Below, piece by piece: positions 7,348 to 16,200 of a stretch of DNA of 21,608 bases. A model generated the notes under the pieces. That model made no database searches. It was not told the origin of the DNA and worked only from the letters and a program-made list of their open reading frames with translations. Source of the stretch: Planctomycetaceae bacterium (GTDB lineage: Bacteria; Planctomycetota; Planctomycetia; Pirellulales; Thermoguttaceae); the NCBI GenBank assembly GCA_031287585.1, contig JAITST010000271.1, forward strand, positions 1-21,608, read 5' to 3'. The first letter of the stretch is position 1. Each line of letters opens with the position of its first letter. The position numbers were made by a program, and so were the translations under genes.

Positions 7348-9126
7348 ATGAAACACTATTTATCATTTACGCTTGCAACATTGTTTGCGTTATACGCCGT
7401 TACGCTCTGCGCACAGCAGCCCTCACCGGTTATGCTGACTGTCTGGGGTAAGGAGTTGCTTGAGAAGCAGCATCTTGTGCCGCATCAGGAGCATCCGCGT
7501 CCGCTCTTGCGCCGCGAACGATGGAAGACGCTCAACGGTGAATGGTTTTTGTCTGTGCCGGGCGATAATACTACGCGAAATGTCCGCGTGCCGTTTCCGG
7601 TGGAGTCGGTTTTGTCTGGTGTCGTGAAGCCGTTGCGTGAGATGAATTACCGTCATTTGTTTGCGATTCCCGACGATTGGAACGGCGGTTTGCGAATCCT
7701 GTTACACTTCGACGCGGTTGACTATGAGACGACTGTGTTTGTGAACGGTAAGAAAGTTGGCGAACATAACGGCGGTTATTCGCCGTTCACGTTTGACATA
7801 ACCGACGTGTTAAAACCGAAAGAAACACCGGCTGGCAAGCCAGCGTGGCAGCAGATTGACGTGAAAGTTGTTGACCCGTGCGACACGGGCGAGCAGATGT
7901 GCGGCAATCAATCGGCGCAACCAACTGGTACACGTTATACCGGTGCGAGCGGGATTTGGCAGAGTGTTTGGATTGAGGCGGTTTCGCCCTCGCATATCAC
8001 TGACATTGACTTTGAAGTCGCGACGGACGTGTCGAACGTTATCATCCGACCGCTTGTCACTAATCCGAAACCGAACTTGTTTATCAGTGCCGAACTGTTT
8101 CTCGCGGGTGAGAAAGTCGCGGAAACTAACGGCGGCATCGACGGAACATTACGTGTCGTGATTCCTGAATCGCAGCGTTGTATGTGGTCGCCGGAAGAAC
8201 CGAACCTGTACGATGTTCACGTGCGGCTCTTCGACGGCGGAACGGTAATCGACGATTTACACAGTTACTTCGCGCCGCGAACGCTCTCGCTCAAACCGGA
8301 CGCGGGCGGGCGGTTGCGGTTGCTGCTCAACGGTAAACCGTACTTTATGCAGGCGGTAATTGACCAGGGTTACTGGTCTGACGGAATCTACACGCCGCCT
8401 AGCGATGCTGCGATTGAAGCGGAAATCCGCACCATTAAGATGCTCGGATTTAACTCGGTTCGTAAACTCGCGAAAGTCGAATCGCAACGTTGGTATTTCT
8501 GGTGCGACACGATTGGGTTGTTGGTTTGGCAAGACATACCGAGTGCGGCGAACCGAACCGCCGCGTCGCGTGAACGTTTCGCGAGCGAACTTGTCGAGAT
8601 TGTCAAGTCGCGGCGGCATCATCCGTCGATTGCTGTCTGGACACTGTTCAACGAAGGACGCGGTCAACACCAGACGGAACGATATGACCAACTCGTTCGC
8701 GGTATCGACTCGACACTGCTAATTGACGCGGCAAGTGGTTGGAATGATACGGCAACGGGTGATTTTCAGGATACGCATAAGTTTCCGGGACCGGATATGC
8801 CGGACGAACCCGACCGAAAACGCGCGTCGCTGTTGGGTTCGTTTGGCGGGATAACGTTAGTAGTGAAGGGGAGTACGTGGACGCAGGATGTTTGGGGACA
8901 CAGTCACGCGGCAAACTCGGAAGTTTTGCTGCAAGAATACCAACGTATGTACAACGCCCTGATTCCGCTAATCAAACGCGGAATGGTAGGAGCGGCGGTT
9001 CATCAGTTGGTTGACGTGGAAACGGAGTGTAACGGTCTGATAACGTATGACAGAAAAAATCTGAAAGTACCGCCGGAGAAAATAAAAGAGATAAACGAAG
9101 CAGTAATACGTGCGGCAACGCAATAG
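7348..9126 (+). CDS. Secreted glycoside hydrolase family 2-like protein, nucleophile position altered
   Basis: This 592-residue protein has a signal peptide (MKHYLSFTLATLFALYAVTLCAQ, cleavage near residue 22) and the GH2 order: a jelly-roll sugar-binding domain (LNGEWFLSVPG, MNYRHLFAIPDDW, LLHFDAVDYETTVFVNGKKV, GGYSPFTFDIT), an immunoglobulin-like domain (about residues 205-315) and a TIM barrel. The acid/base is present as E436 in WTLFNEGRGQ. Where relatives as I remember them have GEFGG, with Glu as nucleophile, this reads LLGSFGGITLVV, placing Ser498 there. If that alignment is right, it may not be a normal retaining hydrolase: perhaps inactive, a binding protein, or one using another residue. 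GH2 members act on beta-galactosides, -glucuronides or -mannosides; the substrate cannot be assigned here. No good Shine-Dalgarno is seen. It lies downstream of the composite repeat and 67 bp before a small secreted ORF. Confidence 0.88.
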   Translation: MKHYLSFTLATLFALYAVTLCAQQPSPVMLTVWGKELLEKQHLVPHQEHPRPLLRRERWKTLNGEWFLSVPGDNTTRNVRVPFPVESVLSGVVKPLREMNYRHLFAIPDDWNGGLRILLHFDAVDYETTVFVNGKKVGEHNGGYSPFTFDITDVLKPKETPAGKPAWQQIDVKVVDPCDTGEQMCGNQSAQPTGTRYTGASGIWQSVWIEAVSPSHITDIDFEVATDVSNVIIRPLVTNPKPNLFISAELFLAGEKVAETNGGIDGTLRVVIPESQRCMWSPEEPNLYDVHVRLFDGGTVIDDLHSYFAPRTLSLKPDAGGRLRLLLNGKPYFMQAVIDQGYWSDGIYTPPSDAAIEAEIRTIKMLGFNSVRKLAKVESQRWYFWCDTIGLLVWQDIPSAANRTAASRERFASELVEIVKSRRHHPSIAVWTLFNEGRGQHQTERYDQLVRGIDSTLLIDAASGWNDTATGDFQDTHKFPGPDMPDEPDRKRASLLGSFGGITLVVKGSTWTQDVWGHSHAANSEVLLQEYQRMYNALIPLIKRGMVGAAVHQLVDVETECNGLITYDRKNLKVPPEKIKEINEAVIRAATQ

Positions 9127-9145
9127 GTGAAATGTATGATTCACC
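9126..9145 (+). terminator. Stem-loop at the GH2 stop codon
   Basis: GGTGAA (9126-9131) and TTCACC (9140-9145) form a perfect 6-bp stem with an 8-base loop, starting on the last base of the GH2 stop codon. No T-run follows, so it is at best a weak terminator or an RNA 3'-end structure. The malY/patB stop has a similar GTGAA-N8-TTCAC hairpin. Confidence 0.35.
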
Positions 9146-9193
9146 ACGAAGAGTTCTATCGAACAATAAACTTTACCACAAAGGAGTTTGACT

Positions 9194-9406
9194 ATGGCTT
9201 ACCGTTTGTTAGTTGTGCTGTTGTCTATTGTTTCCATTTTTCTTTATGCGGAACGAAACGTTAATTCGGCGACTCTTTCGATAAAACACGCATTTTACGG
9301 TATTTGCCGATTGTTTTTCTCCACAGTTTTTTGGAAAGTACAAATACCTACTAATTCTGGTGAAGATACTATTTTAGTTACCCCTCTTGCTTTCTGTTTT
9401 ATTTGA
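9194..9406 (+). CDS. Small 70-residue protein with hydrophobic N-terminus, unknown function
   Basis: The ATG at 9194 is preceded by AAAGGAG (9180-9186) with a 7-base gap, the best Shine-Dalgarno in the window, which decides this start over the TTG at 9188. The product begins MAYRLLVVLLSIVSIFLYAE, a signal peptide or membrane anchor of about 16 hydrophobic residues, followed by a mixed tail with another apolar stretch (AFYGICRLFFSTVFW) and a hydrophobic end. I recognise no family. It sits 67 bp after the GH2 gene and its 3' end overlaps the -35 element of the probable hisI promoter. It could be a small envelope protein; a decayed remnant of a longer gene is the alternative, since the tail has no obvious domain character. 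Confidence 0.5.
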   Translation: MAYRLLVVLLSIVSIFLYAERNVNSATLSIKHAFYGICRLFFSTVFWKVQIPTNSGEDTILVTPLAFCFI

Positions 9407-9415
9407 TGTTATAAT
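9387..9415 (+). promoter_or_regulatory. Sigma70-like promoter for hisI
   Basis: TTGCTT (9387-9392) and a consensus TATAAT (9410-9415) are spaced by 17 bases. The expected transcription start is near 9422, giving a leader of about 65 bases to the hisI ATG. The -35 lies within the last codons of the small upstream gene. This is the strongest promoter match in the window. Confidence 0.6.
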
Positions 9416-9486
9416 TATCTTCGGGTTTTACTTATTTTGTCTTTCACGGCAGATTTTTTTCTTTTACCTTACTATTATTTATTACT

Positions 9487-9864
9487 ATGTTACGACCAAA
9501 TTTTTCAAAGGGTGACGGGTTGGTGCCTGTTGTGGCTCAAGATGTTGTTAGCGGTGATGTTTTGATGTTAGCGTATATGAACGAGGAGGCATACGATGAG
9601 ACGCTGTCCAGCGGGCGTGCCGTTTATTTTAGCCGCAGCCGAAATAAGTTGTGGCGGAAGGGCGAGGAGAGCGGGAATGTTCAGAAGGTTCACAATATAT
9701 TTGTTGATTGTGACCTTGATACCATCCTCATTAAAGTTGAACAAATTGGCGGAGCGGCTTGTCACGAAGGTTACAAGAGTTGTTTCTTTCGCGAAATTAC
9801 TGGCGGCAGCGAACGGATTATCGGCGAGCGTGTGTTTGACCCGAAAGAGGTCTATAAGAAGTAG
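9487..9864 (+). CDS. hisI: Phosphoribosyl-AMP cyclohydrolase
   Basis: HisI opens the adenine ring of phosphoribosyl-AMP, the third step of histidine synthesis, in the cytoplasm. The 125-residue protein matches the stand-alone family: AYMNEEAYDETLSSGRAVYF, SRNKLWRKGEESGN, and the metal-binding VDCDLDT, with D74, C75, D76 and D78, plus C92 and C99 in ACHEGYKSCFFRE. C75, C92 and C99 are the expected zinc ligands and the aspartates bind magnesium, so the active site looks complete. There is no HisE (pyrophosphohydrolase) domain fused at the C-terminus, unlike the enterobacterial HisIE, and no other his gene in the window, so the histidine pathway is scattered or split here. A promoter-like site lies about 70 bp upstream. 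Confidence 0.96.
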   Translation: MLRPNFSKGDGLVPVVAQDVVSGDVLMLAYMNEEAYDETLSSGRAVYFSRSRNKLWRKGEESGNVQKVHNIFVDCDLDTILIKVEQIGGAACHEGYKSCFFREITGGSERIIGERVFDPKEVYKK

Positions 9865-9870
9865 GAGTTA

Positions 9871-9910
9871 TTTTAGATTTCGTTTATCAACTTAAATCAC
9901 AAATCTGAAA
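9871..9910 (+). terminator. AT-rich stem-loop between hisI and ptsI
   Basis: TTTTAGATTT (9871-9880) can pair with AAATCTGAAA (9901-9910) over 10 bp including one G-U pair, with a 20-base loop, just after the hisI stop. The stem is poor in GC and no T-run follows on this strand, so termination is only a possibility. Confidence 0.25.
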
Positions 9911-9945
9911 TTAAAAAATTCCAACAATGTAACTACGTCAGGTAT

Positions 9946-11691
9946 ATGATTAGAAAAGATGGTATTCCTGTTTCCGGCGGTATCGCTATTTGCGAGGCGT
10001 TTGTGCTGGAAATGGAAGGGTTCCGTGTTACGAAACGGGTTATCGGCGACGAAGAAGTGGCGACGGAAATAGGACGCTTTCACGCCGCTCAAGGTGCCGC
10101 ACGCCGCGAGTACGAATCCAATCGCGACAACCTCTCCCGCGAACTCGGCGCGGAATTTGGTAACATCTTTCAAGCGTATATGATGCTTGCCGATGACCCG
10201 CGTCTGAATCGCGATGTCGAACGTTTCATCACTGAAAACCGTTATAACGCCGAGTATGCAGTTTCGCTCTCAATCAACGAGTACGTTAAAACGTTGCATA
10301 GACTTAACAGTAACTACATCGCGGCACGTGTTGACGACTTCCGCGAAATTGAGAAACGTTTGTTACGCCACTTGCTCGGCGGTACACGTGAACGTCTCGC
10401 TAATCTCACAAAACCTGTAATCGTTGTTGCCCCCGACCTGACACCTAGCGAGACCGCGAATCTCAAACGCGAATTTGTTTTCGGTTTCGCGACGGAACAC
10501 GGTGGTAAGAGTGGTCACACGGCGATTCTCGCGTCTGGTTTGGAAATACCGGCGGTTGTCGGCGTTGGCAGTTTTTTGCAAGATGTTGTTGGCGGCGATA
10601 TCGTTATAATTGACGGCGATGTTGGTACTGTCATAATCCGTCCTGACGAAGAAACGCTTGAAGCGTATCGGCGTAAGAGCGAACTTTACTCGTCGGTTCA
10701 TTCACAGTTACAATCGTATCTTGTTGACAAGGAAGCAATAACGACCGATGGTTACCAGATTCAACTAAACGCAAACATCGAATTGCCGGACGAAGTGGAG
10801 ATTTGCAAAAAACGCGGTGCGGACGGTATCGGGCTGTTTCGTACCGAATTTCTGTATATGACAACAGGTCTCGAAAACTTTCCGTCGGAGGAGATTCACT
10901 TCAATGAATACAAACGTGTACTCGAATGTATGTCCCCGAAACCGGTGACAATTCGCACGTTTGACTTCGGGTCTGACAAGGCGTATGGTCAGTCAACGGA
11001 CGAACGGAATCCGGCACTTGGCTTGCGGAGTATTCGATTGGCGTTCAAACTGATGGACGTATTCCGCGCTCAGTTGCGGGCGGCGTTGCGAGCGAGTATT
11101 TACGGAAAGTTGCGGATTATGTTTCCGATGATAACGTCGATTTTCGAGTTGCGTCAGGTGAAGATGGTTCTGTATGACATTATGGAAGAACTAAAATACG
11201 AGGGGCAGAAAATCGCGGACGGCATTGAGATAGGGATGATGATTGAAGTACCGTCAACGTGCGTACTCATTGACCAGTTCGCGAAAGAGGTTGACTTTTT
11301 CAGTATCGGTACTAACGATTTGGTGCAATATACGTTGGCGGTTGACCGTGATAATCGCGAGGTGACGCATTTGTTTCGGTCAGAGGACCCGGCGGTATTA
11401 CGGTTGCTGCAACGGGTGATAACTGTTGCCGACCAATACGGACGACCGATTTCGTTGTGCGGACAAATGAGCAGTGACCCGGTTTACACGATGTTGCTAA
11501 TTGGTCTCGGACTACGCGAGTTCAGTTGTATGCCGAGTTCGTTGTTGAAAATAAAACGAGTTTGCCGTGGTGTCAGCACGAAACAGTGTGTTGACTTGCT
11601 AAACGAAGTAATGAAACTTGACCATTCAAACGACATACTGATAAAGTTGAAAAAAACATACACGGATACTTTTCTTCTGGATAGGGTGTGA
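9946..11691 (+). CDS. ptsI: Phosphoenolpyruvate-protein phosphotransferase (PTS enzyme I)
   Basis: Enzyme I takes phosphate from PEP and passes it to HPr. The 581-residue protein has the usual length and three-part order: an N-terminal HPr-binding helical region (about 30-140), the swivelling phosphohistidine domain with H191 in GGKSGHTAILASGLEIPAVVG, and the PEP-binding TIM barrel (about 255-575) with GADGIGLFRTEFLYM, RTFDFGSDK, a perfect enzyme I signature DFFSIGTNDLVQYTLAVDR and catalytic C505 in LCGQMSSDP. Some neighbours of the active site differ from the E. coli enzyme: GH instead of SH before the histidine, AS instead of AR after it, and Q where CGE is usual. No HPr, HPr kinase or enzyme II gene is in the window, so it may serve a regulatory phosphorelay, as in bacteria with incomplete PTS. 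It follows hisI after 81 bp; no clear Shine-Dalgarno. Confidence 0.95.
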   Translation: MIRKDGIPVSGGIAICEAFVLEMEGFRVTKRVIGDEEVATEIGRFHAAQGAARREYESNRDNLSRELGAEFGNIFQAYMMLADDPRLNRDVERFITENRYNAEYAVSLSINEYVKTLHRLNSNYIAARVDDFREIEKRLLRHLLGGTRERLANLTKPVIVVAPDLTPSETANLKREFVFGFATEHGGKSGHTAILASGLEIPAVVGVGSFLQDVVGGDIVIIDGDVGTVIIRPDEETLEAYRRKSELYSSVHSQLQSYLVDKEAITTDGYQIQLNANIELPDEVEICKKRGADGIGLFRTEFLYMTTGLENFPSEEIHFNEYKRVLECMSPKPVTIRTFDFGSDKAYGQSTDERNPALGLRSIRLAFKLMDVFRAQLRAALRASIYGKLRIMFPMITSIFELRQVKMVLYDIMEELKYEGQKIADGIEIGMMIEVPSTCVLIDQFAKEVDFFSIGTNDLVQYTLAVDRDNREVTHLFRSEDPAVLRLLQRVITVADQYGRPISLCGQMSSDPVYTMLLIGLGLREFSCMPSSLLKIKRVCRGVSTKQCVDLLNEVMKLDHSNDILIKLKKTYTDTFLLDRV

Positions 11692-11760
11692 TGGGAAACA
11701 ATATCTCTTTCGATGTCGTTTGATGTTTTGCGCGGGTGAGCAAATTTCGCCTCTATTCGA

Positions 11761-11772
11761 TATAATTATAAT
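11761..11772 (+). promoter_or_regulatory. Tandem TATAAT boxes before malY/patB
   Basis: Two back-to-back TATAAT hexamers (11761-11766 and 11767-11772) lie 18-29 bases before the ATG at 11790. No good -35 is seen at the right distance. If used, the leader would be only about 10-17 bases, which fits the absence of any Shine-Dalgarno before that ATG. Confidence 0.35.
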
Positions 11773-11789
11773 TACAAAATTTTTTCTAT

Positions 11790-12956
11790 ATGTATGACTT
11801 TCAAACTTTCGTCAACCGCCGCGAGCAAGGTTCTATTAAGTGGGAAATTGCGAAGAGAGTTTATCGCGGCGATTCGGAACGGCTTGTCGCGTTGTCGATT
11901 GCTGATATGGATTTCCTGATGCCGCCAGCGATTGTTGAAGCGGTCAGGGATGCGGCTGACCGTCTTGTTTACGGTTATACAATGCCGACGCAAGCGTATT
12001 ACGACGCGGTTATTTCGTGGATGTCGCGGCGGCATAGTTGGCAGATTGAACAGTCGTGGATTGCCGTGTCACCCGGTATCGTTGCGGCGATTAATTACGC
12101 GATTCTCGCGTTCACAAATCAAGGTGACGGTATCATCGTGCAGATGCCAGTTTACCGTCCGTTCCACGCATCCGTTGCCGACCACCAACGTAAGATAATC
12201 AATAATGCGTTAGTTCGTAACGGCAAACGTTATGAAATTGATTTCGATAATCTTGAATCGTGCGCCGCGTTGCCTGATACAAAAATGCTGATTCTTTGCA
12301 ACCCGCATAACCCGATTGGTCGTGTGTGGACATACAGCGACTTGGAGAAAATTGCGGCGATATGCACGCGGCACAACGTTATGGTCGTGTCTGACGAAAT
12401 TCATTGTGACATCGTTTTCAAACCAAATGTTCACACAAGTTACGGTCACTTGCCGCGTGAGTTACGGCAAAATTCAATCGTCTGTACGTCGCCGTCGAAG
12501 ACATTCAACATGTGCGGTTTGCAAGTTTCAAACAACATAATTGAGAATAGCGGCATCCGCGAACGATTCAAGAAAACTGCTAACAACTGCGGTTTTCACG
12601 GGCTAAACTGTTTCGCTGGTGTAGCGGGTATAGCGGCTTACAATGAGTCGGAAGATTGGTTGGACGAGTTCTTGCAGGTGATTGAGGACAACCACAAAAT
12701 GGTAAGTGATTTCACAACAAAACAATTACCAAAATTAGAAGTATTCCCGCTGGAAGCGACATACTTACAATGGTTAAACTTCGCTGCGTTCTCGTTCTCA
12801 ACGTTTGACCGTGAACGGCTGTTACACGAAAACGGAATATTTTTTGAGAGCGGACACATATTCGGAGAAGGCGGCGAAACGTTTGAACGGCTAAATTTAG
12901 CGTACCCGAAAACAGTATTGAACGCCGTGATGAATAGGTTGGCGGAGATTATGTGA
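11790..12956 (+). CDS. patB: MalY/PatB-type aminotransferase, probable cystathionine beta-lyase
   Basis: This 388-residue protein is a fold-type I PLP enzyme of the MalY/PatB class, which cleaves the C-S bond of cystathionine or cysteine conjugates to release a thiol, pyruvate and ammonia. The N-terminus KWEIAKRVYRGDSERLVALSIADMDF is diagnostic (IADMDF), followed by VYGYTMP, LCNPHNPIGRVW, VVSDEIHCDIVF, and the PLP lysine K237 in TSPSKTFNMCGLQ. The C-terminal TYLQWLNF and FGEGGETFERLNLAYP, with the carboxylate-binding arginine region, are complete. Length matches relatives (about 385-400). In E. coli MalY also modulates the maltose regulator; nothing here suggests that. The gene has a leader of about 98 bp from ptsI, no Shine-Dalgarno, and tandem -10 boxes very close to the ATG. 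Methionine synthesis or thiol release is the likely role. MalY and PatB cannot be separated by sequence alone. Confidence 0.93.
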   Translation: MYDFQTFVNRREQGSIKWEIAKRVYRGDSERLVALSIADMDFLMPPAIVEAVRDAADRLVYGYTMPTQAYYDAVISWMSRRHSWQIEQSWIAVSPGIVAAINYAILAFTNQGDGIIVQMPVYRPFHASVADHQRKIINNALVRNGKRYEIDFDNLESCAALPDTKMLILCNPHNPIGRVWTYSDLEKIAAICTRHNVMVVSDEIHCDIVFKPNVHTSYGHLPRELRQNSIVCTSPSKTFNMCGLQVSNNIIENSGIRERFKKTANNCGFHGLNCFAGVAGIAAYNESEDWLDEFLQVIEDNHKMVSDFTTKQLPKLEVFPLEATYLQWLNFAAFSFSTFDRERLLHENGIFFESGHIFGEGGETFERLNLAYPKTVLNAVMNRLAEIM

Positions 12957-12971
12957 ATACCCGCGTTCACA
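12952..12971 (+). terminator. Stem-loop over the malY/patB stop codon
   Basis: TGTGAA (12952-12957) pairs with TTCACA (12966-12971) around an 8-base loop; the stem contains the TGA stop. The following 25 bases are T/G-rich (GTTGTTGTGGTGTTTTCATT), so a weak intrinsic terminator is possible. Confidence 0.4.
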
Positions 12972-13126
12972 GTTGTTGTGGTGTTTTCATTTTAGTAGTA
13001 TTCTTGTAGTCGTTCCACATTTTCACAATTCATTCGCGTGAACACCTCGTAACAATTACAGGAACCCGCTGGATACGGCAGTAAGTGTGCTAATTTTTGT
13101 ATGTATTCCGGTAAGATACCCGAATT

Positions 13127-13193
13127 GTAAATGAAATGGCGTAGGGCAGGTATCCATTCAGCAAACAGATACCTACCCTATATTTTCATTTAC
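13127..13193. terminator. Long hairpin between convergent genes
   Basis: The 290-bp gap between malY/patB and the autotransporter holds a strong inverted repeat: left arm 13127-13154 and right arm 13168-13193, with a 13-base loop. GTAAATGAAA and TAGGGCAGGTATC on the left match the complement of GATACCTACCCTA and TTTCATTTAC on the right, with only a small bulge and one G-U or mismatch. Its position, 54 bp past the autotransporter stop and 171 bp past malY/patB, suits a bidirectional terminator, though neither side has a clean T-run. A dispersed palindromic repeat is the alternative. I see no gene or RNA elsewhere in 12972-13246. Confidence 0.6.
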
Positions 13194-13246
13194 GGTTTGA
13201 GAGTAAGGAAAGCATTTTCAACTTTTTCTATTCTACACGTTATTCT

Positions 13247-16200
13247 TTACCACTTCTGCCAGAACGACAACCATACCGAATTGTTTGTCATTCTTTGTGA
13301 CATAAACAAATCGTAGTGAATTGACAACTGACGTGTTTTCTGAATATTCAGATTCCAGTAGTTTCCCAACCCAAACGTAACGTATGCCGCACCCGGATTG
13401 CTTCCTCTTACGTACATCGGTGACATCTTGTCGCCCGCGTGGACGAACCGCATTTTGGTTTCAGGGGCTTCGTCTCCGAATAGTTTCATTCCGATAAAAC
13501 CTTGTACCCACAATGATGTCAAATCTGTTTGTGCTAACTCTATCCTACCACCACCGCGAACGTTCAACCTGCCGTAGGTGGATTGTTCGTAACGTCCCGC
13601 CAGATATTCGTCGCCGGTTTCGCTGTGTCCGCGTACTCCGCTAATCGACCAGTCAATCGCGCCAACTGGTCTCACAACTCCCCAACTCCACGTAAACGGT
13701 TTCCCCGCTTCAAGCGTTGCGATGAACGAGTTACCTTCGTAACCTTCTGCCGTAAGTTGTGCCGGAGTCGGTGAAATCAACGGGTTATCAACCGTTCGCC
13801 GCGAATTGTAATTCTGCAAACCAACACCAACATATCCCTTAACTTCAATTTGTTGCCACGTTGTCACGCCGCCGTAAACGCCGACTTGGAAATCGTTCGC
13901 TTCAACTTCGTCGCCGTCACTACGCAATTTCGGATTTGAATAACCGAAAAACACACCAACCATTGACGACGCAGACCACTTACGGTCAAGTCCAACCATT
14001 ACACCGTAACGCGAAATCCGGTACCCGCGGGCGTTTCCGTCGCCAAGCATCGACATATCCGAATACGTCGCATCAGCCCAAACATTATGACGTGTTTGTC
14101 CGTAACGCGGCATATCGGTCAGATTGAACGGGTCAAGTTTAATACGGTCAACAACCGGTCGCGCAACATCCCACATCCCGATTTCCAACGCATTCGCTTT
14201 AATATCGCCAGCCATCTGATTCATCGCCGCGTGCATTTCAGCACGTGAAACCTTACGCAGTTCCTGCAACGGCAAACGATAATCGTTACGCAAATCATCA
14301 TCAAGAATGAGACTGTCCAAACCGCGCGCAAGCGTGTTCTGGTTATGTGTTCCGCCGCCATACGTGAAATCTTTGCGAACCAAAACTAACGACACTTTAC
14401 TGTTACCGGAATAGTAAAGTTCCGCATTGTAATCAGCAAGTCCGGCGAGCCCGTCAATGTTGTAATCTTTGAAACGTGTTGTACCGAAGTAACCAACAAA
14501 TATCCCGTCATAAAGGTACTGGTTATCAACAAAGTCCAGTGAACTATTTGCCGCCGAAACATTGATAATACCGCCGGACAAATTCGCGACACCCGCCCCT
14601 GCGCCGATAATAACTCGGTCAAACGTCCTATCAGCGGCAACCTGTACGTCGAACACCGAATCAGTACCAAACACAACGTTATTTACAACGCTGATAGTAC
14701 CAATATCGTCACCGCCCGGCTTCAGGTAAGCAAGACCGGCACTGTTGTCATCGCCTCCAATATACAAACCGCCAACTTCAACAACATCGCTACTGACACG
14801 AGAGCGTTCATCAACAACGCCGCCCCCGACAGTTGAAAATGTTGCACCGTTTCCGGTGACGTAAACCGATGAATTTCTGTTGCTGCCGTTGAGGTAAAGT
14901 TCGCCGCCTAATACGATTGTATTTCCGGTGTATGTGAATGTGCCGCTGCCGTTATTGCTCTTCAATTCTAATTTCGCGTTGCCGCTCTTAATCACAGAAC
15001 CGCTGCCGCTGATTGCGTTTTCAACTTTACCGCTACCCGCGAGGTCAAATTGTAACGCACCGCCGCTTGCGATACTAACATCACCTTTACCGATTGACTC
15101 TACATACTTTGCCTTAACGATACCGTTATTGATTATCGTACCGCCGCTGTAATTGTTCTTGGCAGTCAGTACCAGCGTTCCGACACCCTCTTTGGTCAAC
15201 GTCTTACCGTTCCATCCGTTTACGGCGTTCTCTACAACATTGTTGAGATTAACGCTGTCATTAAGTACACCAACCGACACTTCACCAAGTTGTTCGGTTA
15301 TGTTGAACGTACCGTGTTTCAGTTCGTTATCCGCGTACCACGCCAAGCCGTAACTCACAACGTAATCATAACCGCTATTGGACACATCGCCATTCCATTC
15401 ACTGCCGTAATGCGGTTTGATTTGTGTGGAGAGGACGACGAATGAATTAGTAGTATAAGACTCCGCGTTGTAAGCAAGTCCGCCGAACGTTAAATACTTG
15501 AATAGTTCTTTGTTTTCACCGCCGCCCGTAACGGAGGCCGTATCGAGACCATTAGTGTCCATTTTGTAAATGCCTTTATCCGCGTGAATGAGAACCAAAC
15601 TGCGTAATGTGCCGTTGTTGAGTGTTGTAACATCACGAATGTTGATGTTCAACGTGGTATTCTCACCGACTAACACTCTGTCATCTGACACCAATTGCGG
15701 CGCACTGACCTGAGTTCCGTAGGCATCAAACATACTGTCTAGCGGGTCACTAATCGTAATCGAGAGCGTCGAGCCATTGAAAAACTGTGCGTCGTTAGTA
15801 ACGTGAGCAGACGCTTTGTTGACAATTTCCAACGTACCGGAGTTACTGAGCGATTCTATCGTTTCGTCTTCCTTTCGTACCGCGCCAACGATAATGTTTT
15901 TCGCAATGAAATCGTTACCCGCCTCACTCGCAACCGCTAACGTTCCTTTTGTAATGAAAACGTTACCTTGCGCGTATTGATTCGTCGCGTCATTGGGTAT
16001 CAAATTAACATTACCGGAAACCATAACACGCCCGATACCGGTCTTCATTATGTCGCCGACCGTGTAACCATGTCCGTCGTCAAACCCTTCAACATCGTTT
16101 GCGAAGAAAGAGGTGCTGGACGATGTCGCGAAGTTCAATTCGAGCGTTGCCGGTCCGAAGATACCGACTTTACCGCTGCCGAGTGACGCGACATTATTTA

